Assembly: GCA_964517465.1 (NCBI GenBank)
Contig: CAZFEK010000006.1
Coordinates: 47,499-111,498, forward strand
Length of the DNA stretch: 64,000 nt
From: JACPUX01 sp964517465
GTDB taxonomy: Bacteria; Pseudomonadota; Gammaproteobacteria; Burkholderiales; Casimicrobiaceae
Direction of reading: 5' to 3'
Shown here: positions 53,390-61,855 of the stretch, in pieces
Position numbering within the stretch: the stretch's first letter is position 1
Layout: each line of letters begins with the position of its first letter
The notes under the pieces: model-generated
Databases searched by the model: none
Seen by the model: the letters and a program-made list of their open reading frames with translations, nothing else
Told to the model about the DNA's origin: nothing
Made by a program: the position numbers and the translations under genes

Positions 53390-54358
53390 ATGGATGGCGC
53401 GACGATGATCCCGAATACCGCCATTCGACTGCCCGGCCTCCGGGGAGACTTTTGGCGCGAGTTGCCCATGGCGCGTTTTTGCACCTGGCGTGCAGGCGGC
53501 AAGGCGGCCTTTGCCTACCGGCCTGCCGATGCGGCAGACCTGGGCTTGTTCCTGCGCTCGCAGCCGGAACTCCTGCGTGAGGCGCCGCCCTTTTTTGTCG
53601 GTCTGGGCAGCAATTTGCTGGTGCGCGAGGGCGGTTTGGCCTCGACGGTAATTTTGCTGCACCCGGGCTTGAGTGCCATGCGTTTGGGCGGCGGTGACAG
53701 TCAATTTGGCGAAGTGATCGCCGAAGCCGGTGCGGCCAGTCCCAAGCTGGCGCGGTTTGCCGCCAACCAGGGGCTCGTCGGCGGGGAGTTTCTCGCGGGG
53801 ATTCCCGGCACCGTGGGTGGCGCGCTGGCCATGAATGCGGGCTGCTATGGTTCGGAGACTTGGCAGTTGGTCAAAGCCGTGCAAGTCATCGAACCGACCG
53901 GCGCCCTGCGTATTCTGGAGCCGCAAGACTTCGAAGTGGCTTACCGGCAAGTTCGGGCCAAACGTTTCCTTTTGGGTCAGGAAGCCTGGTTCATCGGAGC
54001 CGTCTTCCGCTTCGAAAGAGGCGACGGTGAAGCCGGCAGAGAGCGCATCAAAGAGCTTCTCGCCAAGCGCGTGGCCTCCCAGCCTCTCGATCAACCCAAT
54101 GCGGGGTCGGTGTTTCGCAACCCGCCGGGAGATTTCGCCGCCAGGCTGATCGAGTCTTGCGGGCTCAAAGGATTTGCCCTTGGCGGTGCGCGAGTGTCGG
54201 AGAAACACGCCAACTTCATCGTCAATCCGCGCGGACGCGGCAGCGCCGGCGATATCGAAAACCTGATCGAACACGTGCGCGCCAGGGTGCAGGCCCAAAC
54301 CGGCGTGCTCTTGCACACGGAAGTGCGCATCGTGGGCGAGAGAGTGCAAACGAAATGA
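53390..54358 (+). CDS. murB: UDP-N-acetylenolpyruvoylglucosamine reductase
   Basis: About 322 residues from ATG 53390 (53405 is also possible). The frame is open back to a TTG at 53300, but those 30 residues do not look like a MurB start. The FAD-binding part has VGLGSNLLVREGG and GIPGTVGGALAMNAGCYG. The catalytic C-terminal domain has AGSVFRNPPGDFAARLIE with the active Ser, and EKHANFIVN. It lacks the extra tyrosine-loop length of E. coli-type enzymes, so it looks like the shorter type II form. It overlaps ddlB as ATGA. Confidence 0.94.
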   Translation: MDGATMIPNTAIRLPGLRGDFWRELPMARFCTWRAGGKAAFAYRPADAADLGLFLRSQPELLREAPPFFVGLGSNLLVREGGLASTVILLHPGLSAMRLGGGDSQFGEVIAEAGAASPKLARFAANQGLVGGEFLAGIPGTVGGALAMNAGCYGSETWQLVKAVQVIEPTGALRILEPQDFEVAYRQVRAKRFLLGQEAWFIGAVFRFERGDGEAGRERIKELLAKRVASQPLDQPNAGSVFRNPPGDFAARLIESCGLKGFALGGARVSEKHANFIVNPRGRGSAGDIENLIEHVRARVQAQTGVLLHTEVRIVGERVQTK

Positions 54359-55266
54359 GCGAATTCGGAAAAGTTGCGGTGTTGCTGGGTGGCCGTTCCG
54401 CGGAGCGCGAAATCTCCCTGCTTTCCGGCAATGCGGTGCTTGCCGCATTGCGCGAGCGCGGAGTCGATGCTCATCCTTTCGACCCGGCCGAGAGGCCGGT
54501 ATTCGACCTCAAGCGCGAGGGTTTTGCGCGCGTTTTCATCGCGCTCCATGGGCGCTTCGGTGAAGACGGCACGGTGCAAGGGGCCCTGGAAACCCTGGGT
54601 CTGCCCTACACCGGCAGCGGGGTGATGGGTTCGGCCGTGGCCATGGACAAGTGGCGAACGAAACTGGTGTGGCTGGCCAGCGGTGTGCCGACGCCAAGGT
54701 TCCATTTGCTCGACGCCAAAAGCGACTTCGAGCGCGTGGTGCATGATCTGGGTCTGCCCTTGATCGTGAAGCCCGCGCACGAAGGCTCGACCATAGGCAT
54801 CACCAAAGTGAACCGGGCCGCCGATATGCCCGCGGCTTATGCCGAGGCGGCGAAATACGATTCCCTCATTCTGGCCGAAGAATTTGTGGCCGGGCAGGAG
54901 CTCACCGCCGCGGTGCTGGGGGACCGGGCGCTGCCCCTGGTGCGTATCGACGCGCCGCAAGGCAACTACGATTATCAAAACAAATATTTCACCGACGCTA
55001 CCAAATACTACTGCCCCTCGGGCTTGCGGGCCGACCTCGAAGAGACCATTCAGCGCATGGCATTGCGCGCCTTTCGCGTGCTGGGTTGTTCCGGCTGGGG
55101 CCGCAGCGACCTCATGCTTCGCCCCGACGGCAGTTTCGCCTTTCTGGAAATGAACACCTCGCCCGGAATGACCGGCCACAGCTTGGTGCCCATCGCGGCG
55201 CGACAAGCCGGGCTCGCTTTTCCCGATCTTTGCGTGGCAATCCTGAGGCTCGCGCATGTGGGATAA
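54355..55266 (+). CDS. ddlB: D-alanine:D-alanine ligase
   Basis: A 303-residue ATP-grasp ligase from ATG 54355 in a 4-bp overlap with murB; a longer in-frame reading to 54157 lies inside murB. Landmarks are VLLGGRSAEREISLLSG at the start, HGRFGEDGTVQG, VKPAHEGSTIGITKV, and the C-terminal FLEMNTSPGMTGHSLVP. It makes D-Ala-D-Ala for MurF. It overlaps ftsQ by 11 bp. Confidence 0.96.
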   Translation: MSEFGKVAVLLGGRSAEREISLLSGNAVLAALRERGVDAHPFDPAERPVFDLKREGFARVFIALHGRFGEDGTVQGALETLGLPYTGSGVMGSAVAMDKWRTKLVWLASGVPTPRFHLLDAKSDFERVVHDLGLPLIVKPAHEGSTIGITKVNRAADMPAAYAEAAKYDSLILAEEFVAGQELTAAVLGDRALPLVRIDAPQGNYDYQNKYFTDATKYYCPSGLRADLEETIQRMALRAFRVLGCSGWGRSDLMLRPDGSFAFLEMNTSPGMTGHSLVPIAARQAGLAFPDLCVAILRLAHVG

Positions 55267-55996
55267 ACCCAGTCAACTCAATCTCGCTGCTGCCGTGCTC
55301 ACCGTGCTGGCGGCGGGGCTTTTCTTCAGCGCCATGATTTCTTGGGCGGCGCGCCTGCCCGCGTTCGCGATCAAACGAGTGATGGTCAGAGGCGAGCTCA
55401 TCGAAGTGAACCCTTTGCACCTCGAAGCGGTGATCCGCGAAGGCCTGCGCGGCACCTTCTTCACCATCGATCTGGCGCAAGCGCAGCGCGCTTTTGGCGG
55501 CGTGCCCTGGGTGCGCAGCGCGAGCGTGCGCCGGCAATGGCCCAATCGACTGGAGGTCGATATCGTCGAGCACCGCGCCTTGGCGCGTTGGAATGAAAGC
55601 GCGCTGGTCAACACCGAGGGAGAGGTTTTTCGCGCCGATTTTGACGACGAGTTGCCCGTCTTTCGCGGACCGGATGGCAGCGCCGGGGAAGTGGCGCTGA
55701 ATTACCTTCAATTTCGCGATGCGCTCAAGCCCCTGGCCATGGCGCCGGCGGAAGTGAACTTGAGCCCGCGTCGCGCCTGGCAATTGAAATTGGACAACGG
55801 CATGGTGATGGAACTCGGGCGCGAGCACGTGGGTGAGCGTTTGGCGCGTTGGGTAGCGCAATACACTCGGAGTGTTGCGCGTCTGCCGCAGCCCGTGGCC
55901 TACGTCGATTTGCGCTATCGCAACGGTTTTGCGGTGCGGCTGGGGCACGGAGATGTTGCAGGGGCGCGCGGTGAACCCGGCGCGCGTCGGGGCTAG
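55256..55996 (+). CDS. ftsQ: Cell division protein FtsQ
   Basis: A 246-residue bitopic protein with a short cytoplasmic start, one membrane helix (about 9-31), a POTRA domain (FAIKRVMVRGEL...VNPLHLEAVI) and the FtsQ domain with WVRSASVRRQWPNRLEVDIVEHRALARW and a late YVDLRYRNGFAVRL. It links FtsL/FtsB to the divisome. ftsA follows after 23 bp. Confidence 0.95.
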   Translation: MWDKPSQLNLAAAVLTVLAAGLFFSAMISWAARLPAFAIKRVMVRGELIEVNPLHLEAVIREGLRGTFFTIDLAQAQRAFGGVPWVRSASVRRQWPNRLEVDIVEHRALARWNESALVNTEGEVFRADFDDELPVFRGPDGSAGEVALNYLQFRDALKPLAMAPAEVNLSPRRAWQLKLDNGMVMELGREHVGERLARWVAQYTRSVARLPQPVAYVDLRYRNGFAVRLGHGDVAGARGEPGARRG

Positions 55997-56019
55997 GGCG
56001 GACAGAGAGGACGAGCGCT

Positions 56020-57249
56020 TTGAAAGAGAACAAGAACCTCATCGTAGGCTTGGACATAGGCACTTCCAAGGTCGTGGCCATCGTTGCGGAAATCACCCCC
56101 GAAGGCGGGCTCAATATCATCGGCATGGGCACCCAGCCCTCGCGCGGGCTCAAAAAAGGCGTGGTGGTCAACATCGAAGCCACCATGGCGAGCATTCAGC
56201 GCGTGCTGGAGGAAGCCGAGCTGATGGCTGATTGCAAGATCAGCGAAGTGTATGCCGGCATTGCCGGAAGCCACATTCGCAGCCTCAACTCCAGCGGCAT
56301 GGTGGCGATCAAGGAAAAAGAAGTCACCCAAGCCGACATCGACCGCGTGGTGGAAACGGCCAAAGCGATTGCCATTCCGAACGACCAGCAGATCCTGCAC
56401 ATCCTGCCCCAGGAATTTATCGTCGACGGTCAGGAAGATGTGCGCGAACCGCTGGGCATGAGCGGCGTGCGCCTGGAAGTGAAGGTGCACATCATTACCG
56501 GAGCCGTCTCGGCAGCCGAGAACATTACCAAATGCGTGCGCCGCTGCGGCCTGGAAGTGAAGGACCTCATCCTTCAACCTTTGGCTTCGGCGCTGGCGGT
56601 CGTCTCCGAAGACGAAAAGGACCTCGGCGTGTGTTTGGTGGATATCGGCGGCGGCACCACCGACTTGGCGGTGTTCACCGGCGGGGCGATTCGCCATACC
56701 GCGGTCATCCCCATCGCCGGCGATCAAGTGACCAACGACATCGCCATGGCCCTGCGCACGCCGACCAAAGAAGCCGAGGACTTGAAGCGGCAATTCGGCT
56801 GCGCTTTGCGCCAACTGGTCGACCCCAACGAAATCATCGAAGTGCCGGGGGTGGGCGATCGGGGCCCGCGGCAATTGTCGCGCCAGACGCTGGCCGAAGT
56901 GATCGAGCCGCGGCTCGAAGAGCTCTATACCCTGGTGCAGGCGGAGCTCAGGCGCAGCGGGTTCGAGGAAATGCTCTCCTCGGGCATCGTGCTTACGGGC
57001 GGTTCCAGCATGATGCGCGGCATGGTTGAACTGGGCGAAGAGATCTTTCACATGCCGGTGCGCCTGGGCGTGCCGGTATACATCGGCGGGCTGGCGGACG
57101 TGGTGCAGAGCCCGCGTTATGCAACCGCGGTCGGGCTCTTGCTCGACGGGCGCGAGCAGTTCTTGCGCTCGCGCCAAACTCGCGCTGCCACCCCGGGATT
57201 ACAAGGCGTCATGGAACGGATGAAGTTGTGGGTCAAAACAAATTTCTAG
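56020..57249 (+). CDS. ftsA: Cell division protein FtsA
   Basis: A 409-residue actin-like ATPase. The start is TTG 56020, 7 bp after a GAGGACG site, giving the usual KENKNLIVGLDIGTSKVVAIVAEI opening. DIGGGTTDLAVF and LTGGSSMMRGMVELG are the other nucleotide-binding blocks. The C-terminal amphipathic helix (MERMKLWVKTNF) tethers FtsZ filaments to the membrane. Confidence 0.96.
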   Translation: MKENKNLIVGLDIGTSKVVAIVAEITPEGGLNIIGMGTQPSRGLKKGVVVNIEATMASIQRVLEEAELMADCKISEVYAGIAGSHIRSLNSSGMVAIKEKEVTQADIDRVVETAKAIAIPNDQQILHILPQEFIVDGQEDVREPLGMSGVRLEVKVHIITGAVSAAENITKCVRRCGLEVKDLILQPLASALAVVSEDEKDLGVCLVDIGGGTTDLAVFTGGAIRHTAVIPIAGDQVTNDIAMALRTPTKEAEDLKRQFGCALRQLVDPNEIIEVPGVGDRGPRQLSRQTLAEVIEPRLEELYTLVQAELRRSGFEEMLSSGIVLTGGSSMMRGMVELGEEIFHMPVRLGVPVYIGGLADVVQSPRYATAVGLLLDGREQFLRSRQTRAATPGLQGVMERMKLWVKTNF

Positions 57250-57323
57250 TTGGTGAATGCAAGGCAGTCGAACCAAACCGGACAGAGACTAGCAGTACTG
57301 GCGAAGCACGAAAGGAGACCATC

Positions 57324-58532
57324 ATGCCATTCGAAATTCTCGATCAAGAGCCGCAAGAGGCCGTCATCAAAGTCATCGGTGTGGGCGGATGCGGCGGTAA
57401 TGCCGTCGACCACATGATCGACAAGGGGGTACAAGGCGTCGATTTTGTTGCCGCCAATACCGATGCCCAGGCCTTGAAACGCAACAGCGCCGCCATGCAA
57501 TTGCAGATCGGCGCCAGCCTCACCCGAGGTTTGGGTGCCGGCGCTCGGCCCGAGATCGGACGCGACGCGGCCATGGAGGATCGCGACCAGATCGCCGAAT
57601 CCATCGCCGGCGCCGACATGCTGTTCATTACTGCAGGCATGGGCGGCGGCACCGGCACGGGCGCAGCGCCGGTGGTGGCGCAAATTGCCAAGGAGATGGG
57701 CGTGCTGACCGTGGCCGTGGTGACCCGCCCCTTCGCTTTCGAAGGCAAGCGCCAACGGGTGGCTCAGGCCGGCATCGAGGAACTGCAGAAATACGTCGAT
57801 TCGCTGATCATCATCCCCAATGAAAAACTCATGGCGGTGCTGGGCGAAGATGTCGAACTCGAGGCCGCCTTTGCCGCCGCGAATGACGTTCTGCATAGCG
57901 CCGTCGCCGGCATCGCCGAGATCATCAACAACCCCGGATTGGTGAACGTCGATTTCGCTGACGTGAAGACGGTGATGTCCGAAGTGGGCATGGCGATGAT
58001 GGGCTCGGCCACCGCCGACGGACCCGACCGCGCGCGTATTGCCGCCGAGGGAGCGATTGCCAGTCCGCTGCTGGAAGAGGTGAACCTTGCCGGGGCGCGC
58101 GGCGTGCTGGTGAACATCACGGCCAACCGCTCGCTCAAGATCAAGGAGTACCACCAGGTGATGAATACCATCAAAGAATTCACCGCCGAAGACGCCATGG
58201 TCATCGTGGGCACCGTGCTCGATGAAGGCATGGGCGATTGTCTGCGGGTCACCATGGTGGCCACCGGTTTGGGCGGCGGAGCCGCGCGGCGCCAAGTGCA
58301 GCCGCCGGTGCAGCAGCAGGCGCAGGCGGCTGCGCAAGCGCAGACGCTTACCGTGGTGGAGCGCACGGGTACCGACGGCATGGGCGTGGAAATGCCCAAC
58401 TACGAAGACTTGGCGCGCACGCCCACGGTCTTCCGCAGCGGTCGGGCCAACACCATCGGCACCCTGGCGGCCACCCCGACCAACCTCGATACCCTGGAAA
58501 TCCCGGCCTTCCTGCGCAAGCAGGCGGATTGA
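57324..58532 (+). CDS. ftsZ: Cell division protein FtsZ
   Basis: A 402-residue tubulin-like GTPase from ATG 57324 behind an AAAGGAG site; the frame upstream to 57228 is open but overlaps ftsA. VIGVGGCGGNAVDHM starts the GTPase domain, GGGTGTGAAPVVA is the tubulin signature near 107, and NVDFADVKTVM is the T7 region. A Gln/Ala-rich linker leads to the conserved C-terminal peptide LDTLEIPAFLRKQ that binds FtsA. A 74-bp gap separates it from ftsA. Confidence 0.97.
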   Translation: MPFEILDQEPQEAVIKVIGVGGCGGNAVDHMIDKGVQGVDFVAANTDAQALKRNSAAMQLQIGASLTRGLGAGARPEIGRDAAMEDRDQIAESIAGADMLFITAGMGGGTGTGAAPVVAQIAKEMGVLTVAVVTRPFAFEGKRQRVAQAGIEELQKYVDSLIIIPNEKLMAVLGEDVELEAAFAAANDVLHSAVAGIAEIINNPGLVNVDFADVKTVMSEVGMAMMGSATADGPDRARIAAEGAIASPLLEEVNLAGARGVLVNITANRSLKIKEYHQVMNTIKEFTAEDAMVIVGTVLDEGMGDCLRVTMVATGLGGGAARRQVQPPVQQQAQAAAQAQTLTVVERTGTDGMGVEMPNYEDLARTPTVFRSGRANTIGTLAATPTNLDTLEIPAFLRKQAD

Positions 58533-58586
58533 GCAGGGCCGAGCGTAGCGCCTGGCGGGCCGCGAAGACCTCCGGCCCGGGCGGCT

Positions 58587-58597
58587 TGTGCTATCAT
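58587..58597 (+). promoter_or_regulatory. Possible extended -10 promoter for lpxC
   Basis: TGCTATCAT (58589-58597) in the 127-bp ftsZ-lpxC gap fits an extended -10 (TGnTATnAT). No good -35 is seen, so lpxC may also be read from the dcw promoters. Confidence 0.3.
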
Positions 58598-58659
58598 GGC
58601 CGCCCGGACCGGCCGCGACCTTGGCGGCTTGCTGCTGCCGGTCGATGAACGGACCAAGA

Positions 58660-59574
58660 ATGTTTCGACAACGCACCCTGAAAACGGCGGTCAGCGCCAC
58701 CGGCGTCGGCATCCACACCGGCGCCAAGGTGACCATCCACTTGCGGCCGGCGGCGCCGGATACCGGCATCGTTTTTCGGCGCATCGATCTCGATCCGCCG
58801 GTGGACCTTCCGGCCCAGGCGGAGCGCGTTGGCGATACCCGCCTGTCCTCCTGCATCGAAAACCAAAGCGTTCGCGTCGCCACCGTCGAGCACTTGATGT
58901 CCGCCTTTGCCGGCCTGGGGCTGGACAATGCCTATGTCGACATCACCGGGCCCGAAGTGCCGATCATGGACGGTTCGGCGGCGCCTTTCGTCTTTCTTTT
59001 GCAATCGGCCGGCGTGGTCGAGCAAAAAGCGCCCAAGCGCTTCATCCGCGTGCTCGAACCCATCGTCGTCGAGGCCGAAGACAAATGGGCGCGTTTCGAG
59101 CCGTATGACGGCTTCAAAGTCGATTTCACCATCGATTTTCCTCACCCGGTGTTGGGCCGCGACCACCGCCGCGTGATCATCGATTTCGCCGAACATTCCT
59201 TCATCAAAGAAGTGAGCCGGGCGCGCACCTTCGGCTTTATGCAAGACATCGAAGCCTTGCGCGGCGTGGGCCTGGCCCTGGGCGGCAGCCTCGACAACGC
59301 AGTGGTGCTGGATGAATACCGCGTGCTCAATGCCGAGGGCTTGCGCTTCGAAAACGAGCTGGCGCGGCACAAGGTGCTCGATGCCATCGGCGACCTCTAT
59401 CTCCTGGGACACCCGCTGATCGGCGCTTTCTGCGCCTACAAATCCGGGCACGGACTCAACAACCAGCTGGTGCGAGCCCTGCTCGCGCAAAAGCACAAAT
59501 GGGAGTACGTCCGCTTCGAGCATGAGGCGGAAGTGCCCGCCGCATTTACCCGCTGGCAAACACAAAGCGCGTGA
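58660..59574 (+). CDS. lpxC: UDP-3-O-acyl-N-acetylglucosamine deacetylase
   Basis: A 304-residue zinc enzyme from ATG 58660, starting FRQRTLKTAVSATGVGIHTG as usual; the upstream in-frame extension to 58588 is not family-like. Zinc ligands are visible in VATVEHLMSAFAG (His) and HKVLDAIGDLYLLG (His and Asp), and the catalytic His is in SGHGLNNQLVRALL. It carries out the committed step of lipid A synthesis and marks the end of the dcw cluster in this lineage. Confidence 0.96.
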   Translation: MFRQRTLKTAVSATGVGIHTGAKVTIHLRPAAPDTGIVFRRIDLDPPVDLPAQAERVGDTRLSSCIENQSVRVATVEHLMSAFAGLGLDNAYVDITGPEVPIMDGSAAPFVFLLQSAGVVEQKAPKRFIRVLEPIVVEAEDKWARFEPYDGFKVDFTIDFPHPVLGRDHRRVIIDFAEHSFIKEVSRARTFGFMQDIEALRGVGLALGGSLDNAVVLDEYRVLNAEGLRFENELARHKVLDAIGDLYLLGHPLIGAFCAYKSGHGLNNQLVRALLAQKHKWEYVRFEHEAEVPAAFTRWQTQSA

Positions 59575-59627
59575 GCGGGACCGGCACCCTGCGCCGAGGC
59601 GCGCCGGAGCGGATCGCCGACTGAACC

Positions 59628-59813
59628 ATGCTGATCCTGCGGCTCCTGTTTTTTCTCATGCTCGCCACCATAGGCGGCAGCCTCACCCTCTATCTGTTCA
59701 CCCGTGACCGGCGCTATCTGCGCTTTGCCTGGCGGTCTTTTCAGCTCAGCTTGTTGCTGGTGGTCGGCGTGATGTTGTTTTACGTCCTCGAACGGCTGTT
59801 CCTGATCGCCTGA
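59628..59813 (+). CDS. Small two-helix membrane protein
   Basis: A 61-residue protein with two hydrophobic helices (about 3-22 and 38-57) joined by a basic loop (TRDRRYLRFAWRSF). The ATG follows lpxC by 53 bp. Small proteins of this style are often seen next to lpxC in betaproteobacteria, but no function is known to me. The clear two-helix pattern and end in LFLIA support a real gene. Confidence 0.65.
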   Translation: MLILRLLFFLMLATIGGSLTLYLFTRDRRYLRFAWRSFQLSLLLVVGVMLFYVLERLFLIA

Positions 59814-59860
59814 GCGCGATTTGAACCGCGCCGGCAGACACGGGGCGGCCTGGCTCGATT

Positions 59861-60385
59861 TCAGCTTTGATTGCTCCACCGCCTGATGGATGCGATCTCT
59901 TCCGAATCGAGACCCAGAAACGCCAGGAAGTCGCCGTGCGCTTCGGGCAAACGGGCCTCGAAATCCTGGTGCCAGCGGCGCATGTCGTCGTCGCTTAATC
60001 CGGCTTCGCGCAAGAGCGCCGACCAGCTCGCTTTGGTCAAGCGCTGATCCGGCACGCGCGCCGCGCGCAAGAGGCGCAAGGCCGCCGATTGCTGCTTGCG
60101 CAGCGTGGTCATCTGTTCGTTGAGCGACGCAAGTTGCCTGGCCAGGAGATCATCCAAGGGAGTGCTCGCTTGCAGCGCTTCTTTGATTTCATGGAGCGCG
60201 AGGCCGGCAGCGCGCAGTTCGACGATGCGTTGCAAGCGCGCCACCTCGCCCGGGCCATAACGCCGGTAGCCGCTGGGCGAGCGGCTGCCGGCGGCAAGGA
60301 GCCCCAGACGGTCGTAGTGCAGTAGCGCGCCGCGGGATAAACCGAAGCGGCGCGCCAAGGCGCTAATGCTCAGGAGTTCGCCCAT
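59861..60385 (-). CDS. MerR-family transcriptional regulator
   Basis: About 174 residues from ATG 60385. The N-terminal winged helix-turn-helix is clear (LSISALARRFGLSRGALLHYDRLGLL, then SGYRRYGPGEVARLQRI). A coiled dimerisation helix (about 75-110) and a C-terminal region of about 60 residues without effector-binding Cys follow, so metal sensing is unlikely. The start lies inside the end of the upstream SRPBCC gene (16-bp overlap), so the two are co-transcribed and the pair may form one response unit. Confidence 0.85.
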   Translation of the reverse strand: MGELLSISALARRFGLSRGALLHYDRLGLLAAGSRSPSGYRRYGPGEVARLQRIVELRAAGLALHEIKEALQASTPLDDLLARQLASLNEQMTTLRKQQSAALRLLRAARVPDQRLTKASWSALLREAGLSDDDMRRWHQDFEARLPEAHGDFLAFLGLDSEEIASIRRWSNQS

Positions 60386-60837
60386 TCCGGATGCTGGCCC
60401 AGCCAATCGTTCATGCTCGACTCCCAAAAGGTTTGCATCTTTTGCCAAGCTTCTTCCGTGAGGGCGGCAAGCGCCGCCTCGCCTTGGGCATCGATGGCGG
60501 TGTAAGTGTAAACGATGCTGACTTGCGAGCGCCCTTCAGCCAGGGGGGCAAGCTCGATTTCACACCGCACCACCAAACCCTCGGGCTGAAAGCGCACGAA
60601 GGCCACACGCCGCGGTGCTACATGTTCGCTCACCAGCCATACCGCCACACCGGCTTCGCTCTCAGTGGTGAACACGGCGCCGGCTTCGGCAAAGCCGGTC
60701 GATGAATACACCATACGGCAATGCCAACCGGGAAGCCACTCGCTTTCGCGCACCGGGCAAAGCAGCGGGAAAACGCGCTCGGGCCTGGCGTTTATGGTTT
60801 GTTGATAGCGGCGTATCAAACGAGTTTTGGGGTTCAT
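60370..60837 (-). CDS. SRPBCC-fold protein (START/Bet v1-like)
   Basis: About 155 residues from ATG 60837, with a GGAG site 10 bp before it; an in-frame ATG at 60867 is less likely. The order of helix-grip elements is visible: an initial strand (IRRYQQTINARPERVFPLL), CPVRESEWLPGWHCRMVY, a run of beta strands, and a long C-terminal helix (AALTEEAWQKMQTFWESSMNDWL). Such proteins bind hydrophobic ligands or act as polyketide cyclase-like folds. The ligand is unknown. It is co-transcribed with the MerR regulator. Confidence 0.75.
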   Translation of the reverse strand: MNPKTRLIRRYQQTINARPERVFPLLCPVRESEWLPGWHCRMVYSSTGFAEAGAVFTTESEAGVAVWLVSEHVAPRRVAFVRFQPEGLVVRCEIELAPLAEGRSQVSIVYTYTAIDAQGEAALAALTEEAWQKMQTFWESSMNDWLGQHPEWANS

Positions 60838-61141
60838 GATCGACTCCAAAGTGAATGGAGAGCGCATCGTGAACTGTGTTGCCGCGATCGGGTCAAGCGG
60901 CCTCTTGCCCTACCTCCCTAACGCTGGACGAGCCAGAACCAAAAGAGATCGCCGGGCGACGCTCGCGACGGCAAACAGCGAACCAACCCTTATACCAACA
61001 AGGGGAGAAGCCCCTGGTATATCCCCCGCCAGGAACAAGGGGGCGAGCCCCCTTGCAAATCCCCCCAATTCATCTCTTCGACCCAATTCTTCCCCAGAAG
61101 TGTGAAGACTTGAGACCTTGGTGACCAACGCCGGGCTCGGC
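60838..61141. other. Non-coding region with two hairpins
   Basis: This 304-bp stretch between minus-strand genes holds two GC hairpins (AGGGG/CCCCT at 61001-61015 and CAAGGGGG/CCCCCTTG at 61036-61055). They probably end or stabilise the upstream methyltransferase transcript. The right end may hold the promoter of the SRPBCC/MerR pair. Confidence 0.45.
61036..61055 (-). terminator. Hairpin downstream of the methyltransferase gene
   Basis: CAAGGGGG and CCCCCTTG pair around CGAG, about 87 bp past the stop codon on the minus strand. There is no long T tract, so terminator function is plausible but unproven. Confidence 0.45.
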
Positions 61142-61771
61142 TTACCGATGCCTGGCGATCGCTTCGCCCCAATAGTGGTAAGAGGCGAATTTTGGCCCGG
61201 GGATATATTTCGCCTGCACTTCCAGCTCGAACCCCGCTTCGCGCAGCATCGCCGGAATGTCGCGCCCAAGCTGGCATCCGCCCGAGAACTTGCCCCAAAT
61301 TGGCTGCAGGCGCGCTTGCCATTTGCGCACGTTTTCGTCGGGCGCCCGCCCGTGTTCCGAGAACAAGAGCCGGCCACCCGGAGCCAGCACCCGCCGCACT
61401 TCCCGGAGTGCCGCGAGGGGGTTGGGGATCGTGCACAGGGTGTAGGTGCAAACCACGGTGTCGAAGCCGCCGTCGGCCAGCGGCAAGCGCTCGGCGTTCA
61501 CGCCCACGATCTCCACCGGCATTCTCGCCGCGCGGCTGCGTTTCATCGCCAGGTGGTGCATCGTGAGCGAAGGCTCGACCCCGACGATGCCGCGAACCCG
61601 GCCCGCGTCGTAGAAGGGCAGGTTGAGCCCCGTGCCCAGACCGATCTCCAGCACCTGCCCCTGCGCTTGGGGCACTACCTTCATCCGCTGTTTGTTTACC
61701 GCGCTCGTGCCGCAGGCCAGCTCGATCAGCCAGGGCAGTACATTGCGTTCGTACCAGTTGGCGCTAGACAT
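61142..61771 (-). CDS. Class I SAM-dependent methyltransferase (UbiE/PhcB-like)
   Basis: A 209-residue protein with a standard Rossmann methyltransferase fold: motif I VLEIGLGTGLNLPFY near 39-53, GVEPSLTM, FDTVVCTYTLCTIPNP and LAPGGRLLFSEHG. The N-terminus (WYERNVLPWLIELACG) and the late GCQLGRDIPAMLREAGF match small UbiE/phospholipid-methyltransferase-like proteins. The substrate cannot be told. It is a single gene on the minus strand, 84 bp downstream of the threonine aldolase gene. Confidence 0.82.
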   Translation of the reverse strand: MSSANWYERNVLPWLIELACGTSAVNKQRMKVVPQAQGQVLEIGLGTGLNLPFYDAGRVRGIVGVEPSLTMHHLAMKRSRAARMPVEIVGVNAERLPLADGGFDTVVCTYTLCTIPNPLAALREVRRVLAPGGRLLFSEHGRAPDENVRKWQARLQPIWGKFSGGCQLGRDIPAMLREAGFELEVQAKYIPGPKFASYHYWGEAIARHR

Positions 61772-61855
61772 GGCGCCTCCTTTGCGCGCCTGCGGGAAGT
61801 GCAGCGCTTGGCGAGGGTGCGCGAGCCAAACCCTGGCGCGGGGGAGCGCCTGGGT

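Noticed and set aside
57246..58928. 560-codon open frame antisense to ftsZ and lpxC start
   Set aside because: It is antisense to ftsZ and lpxC, His/Gly/Ala-rich as expected from reverse-strand codons, and matches no family.
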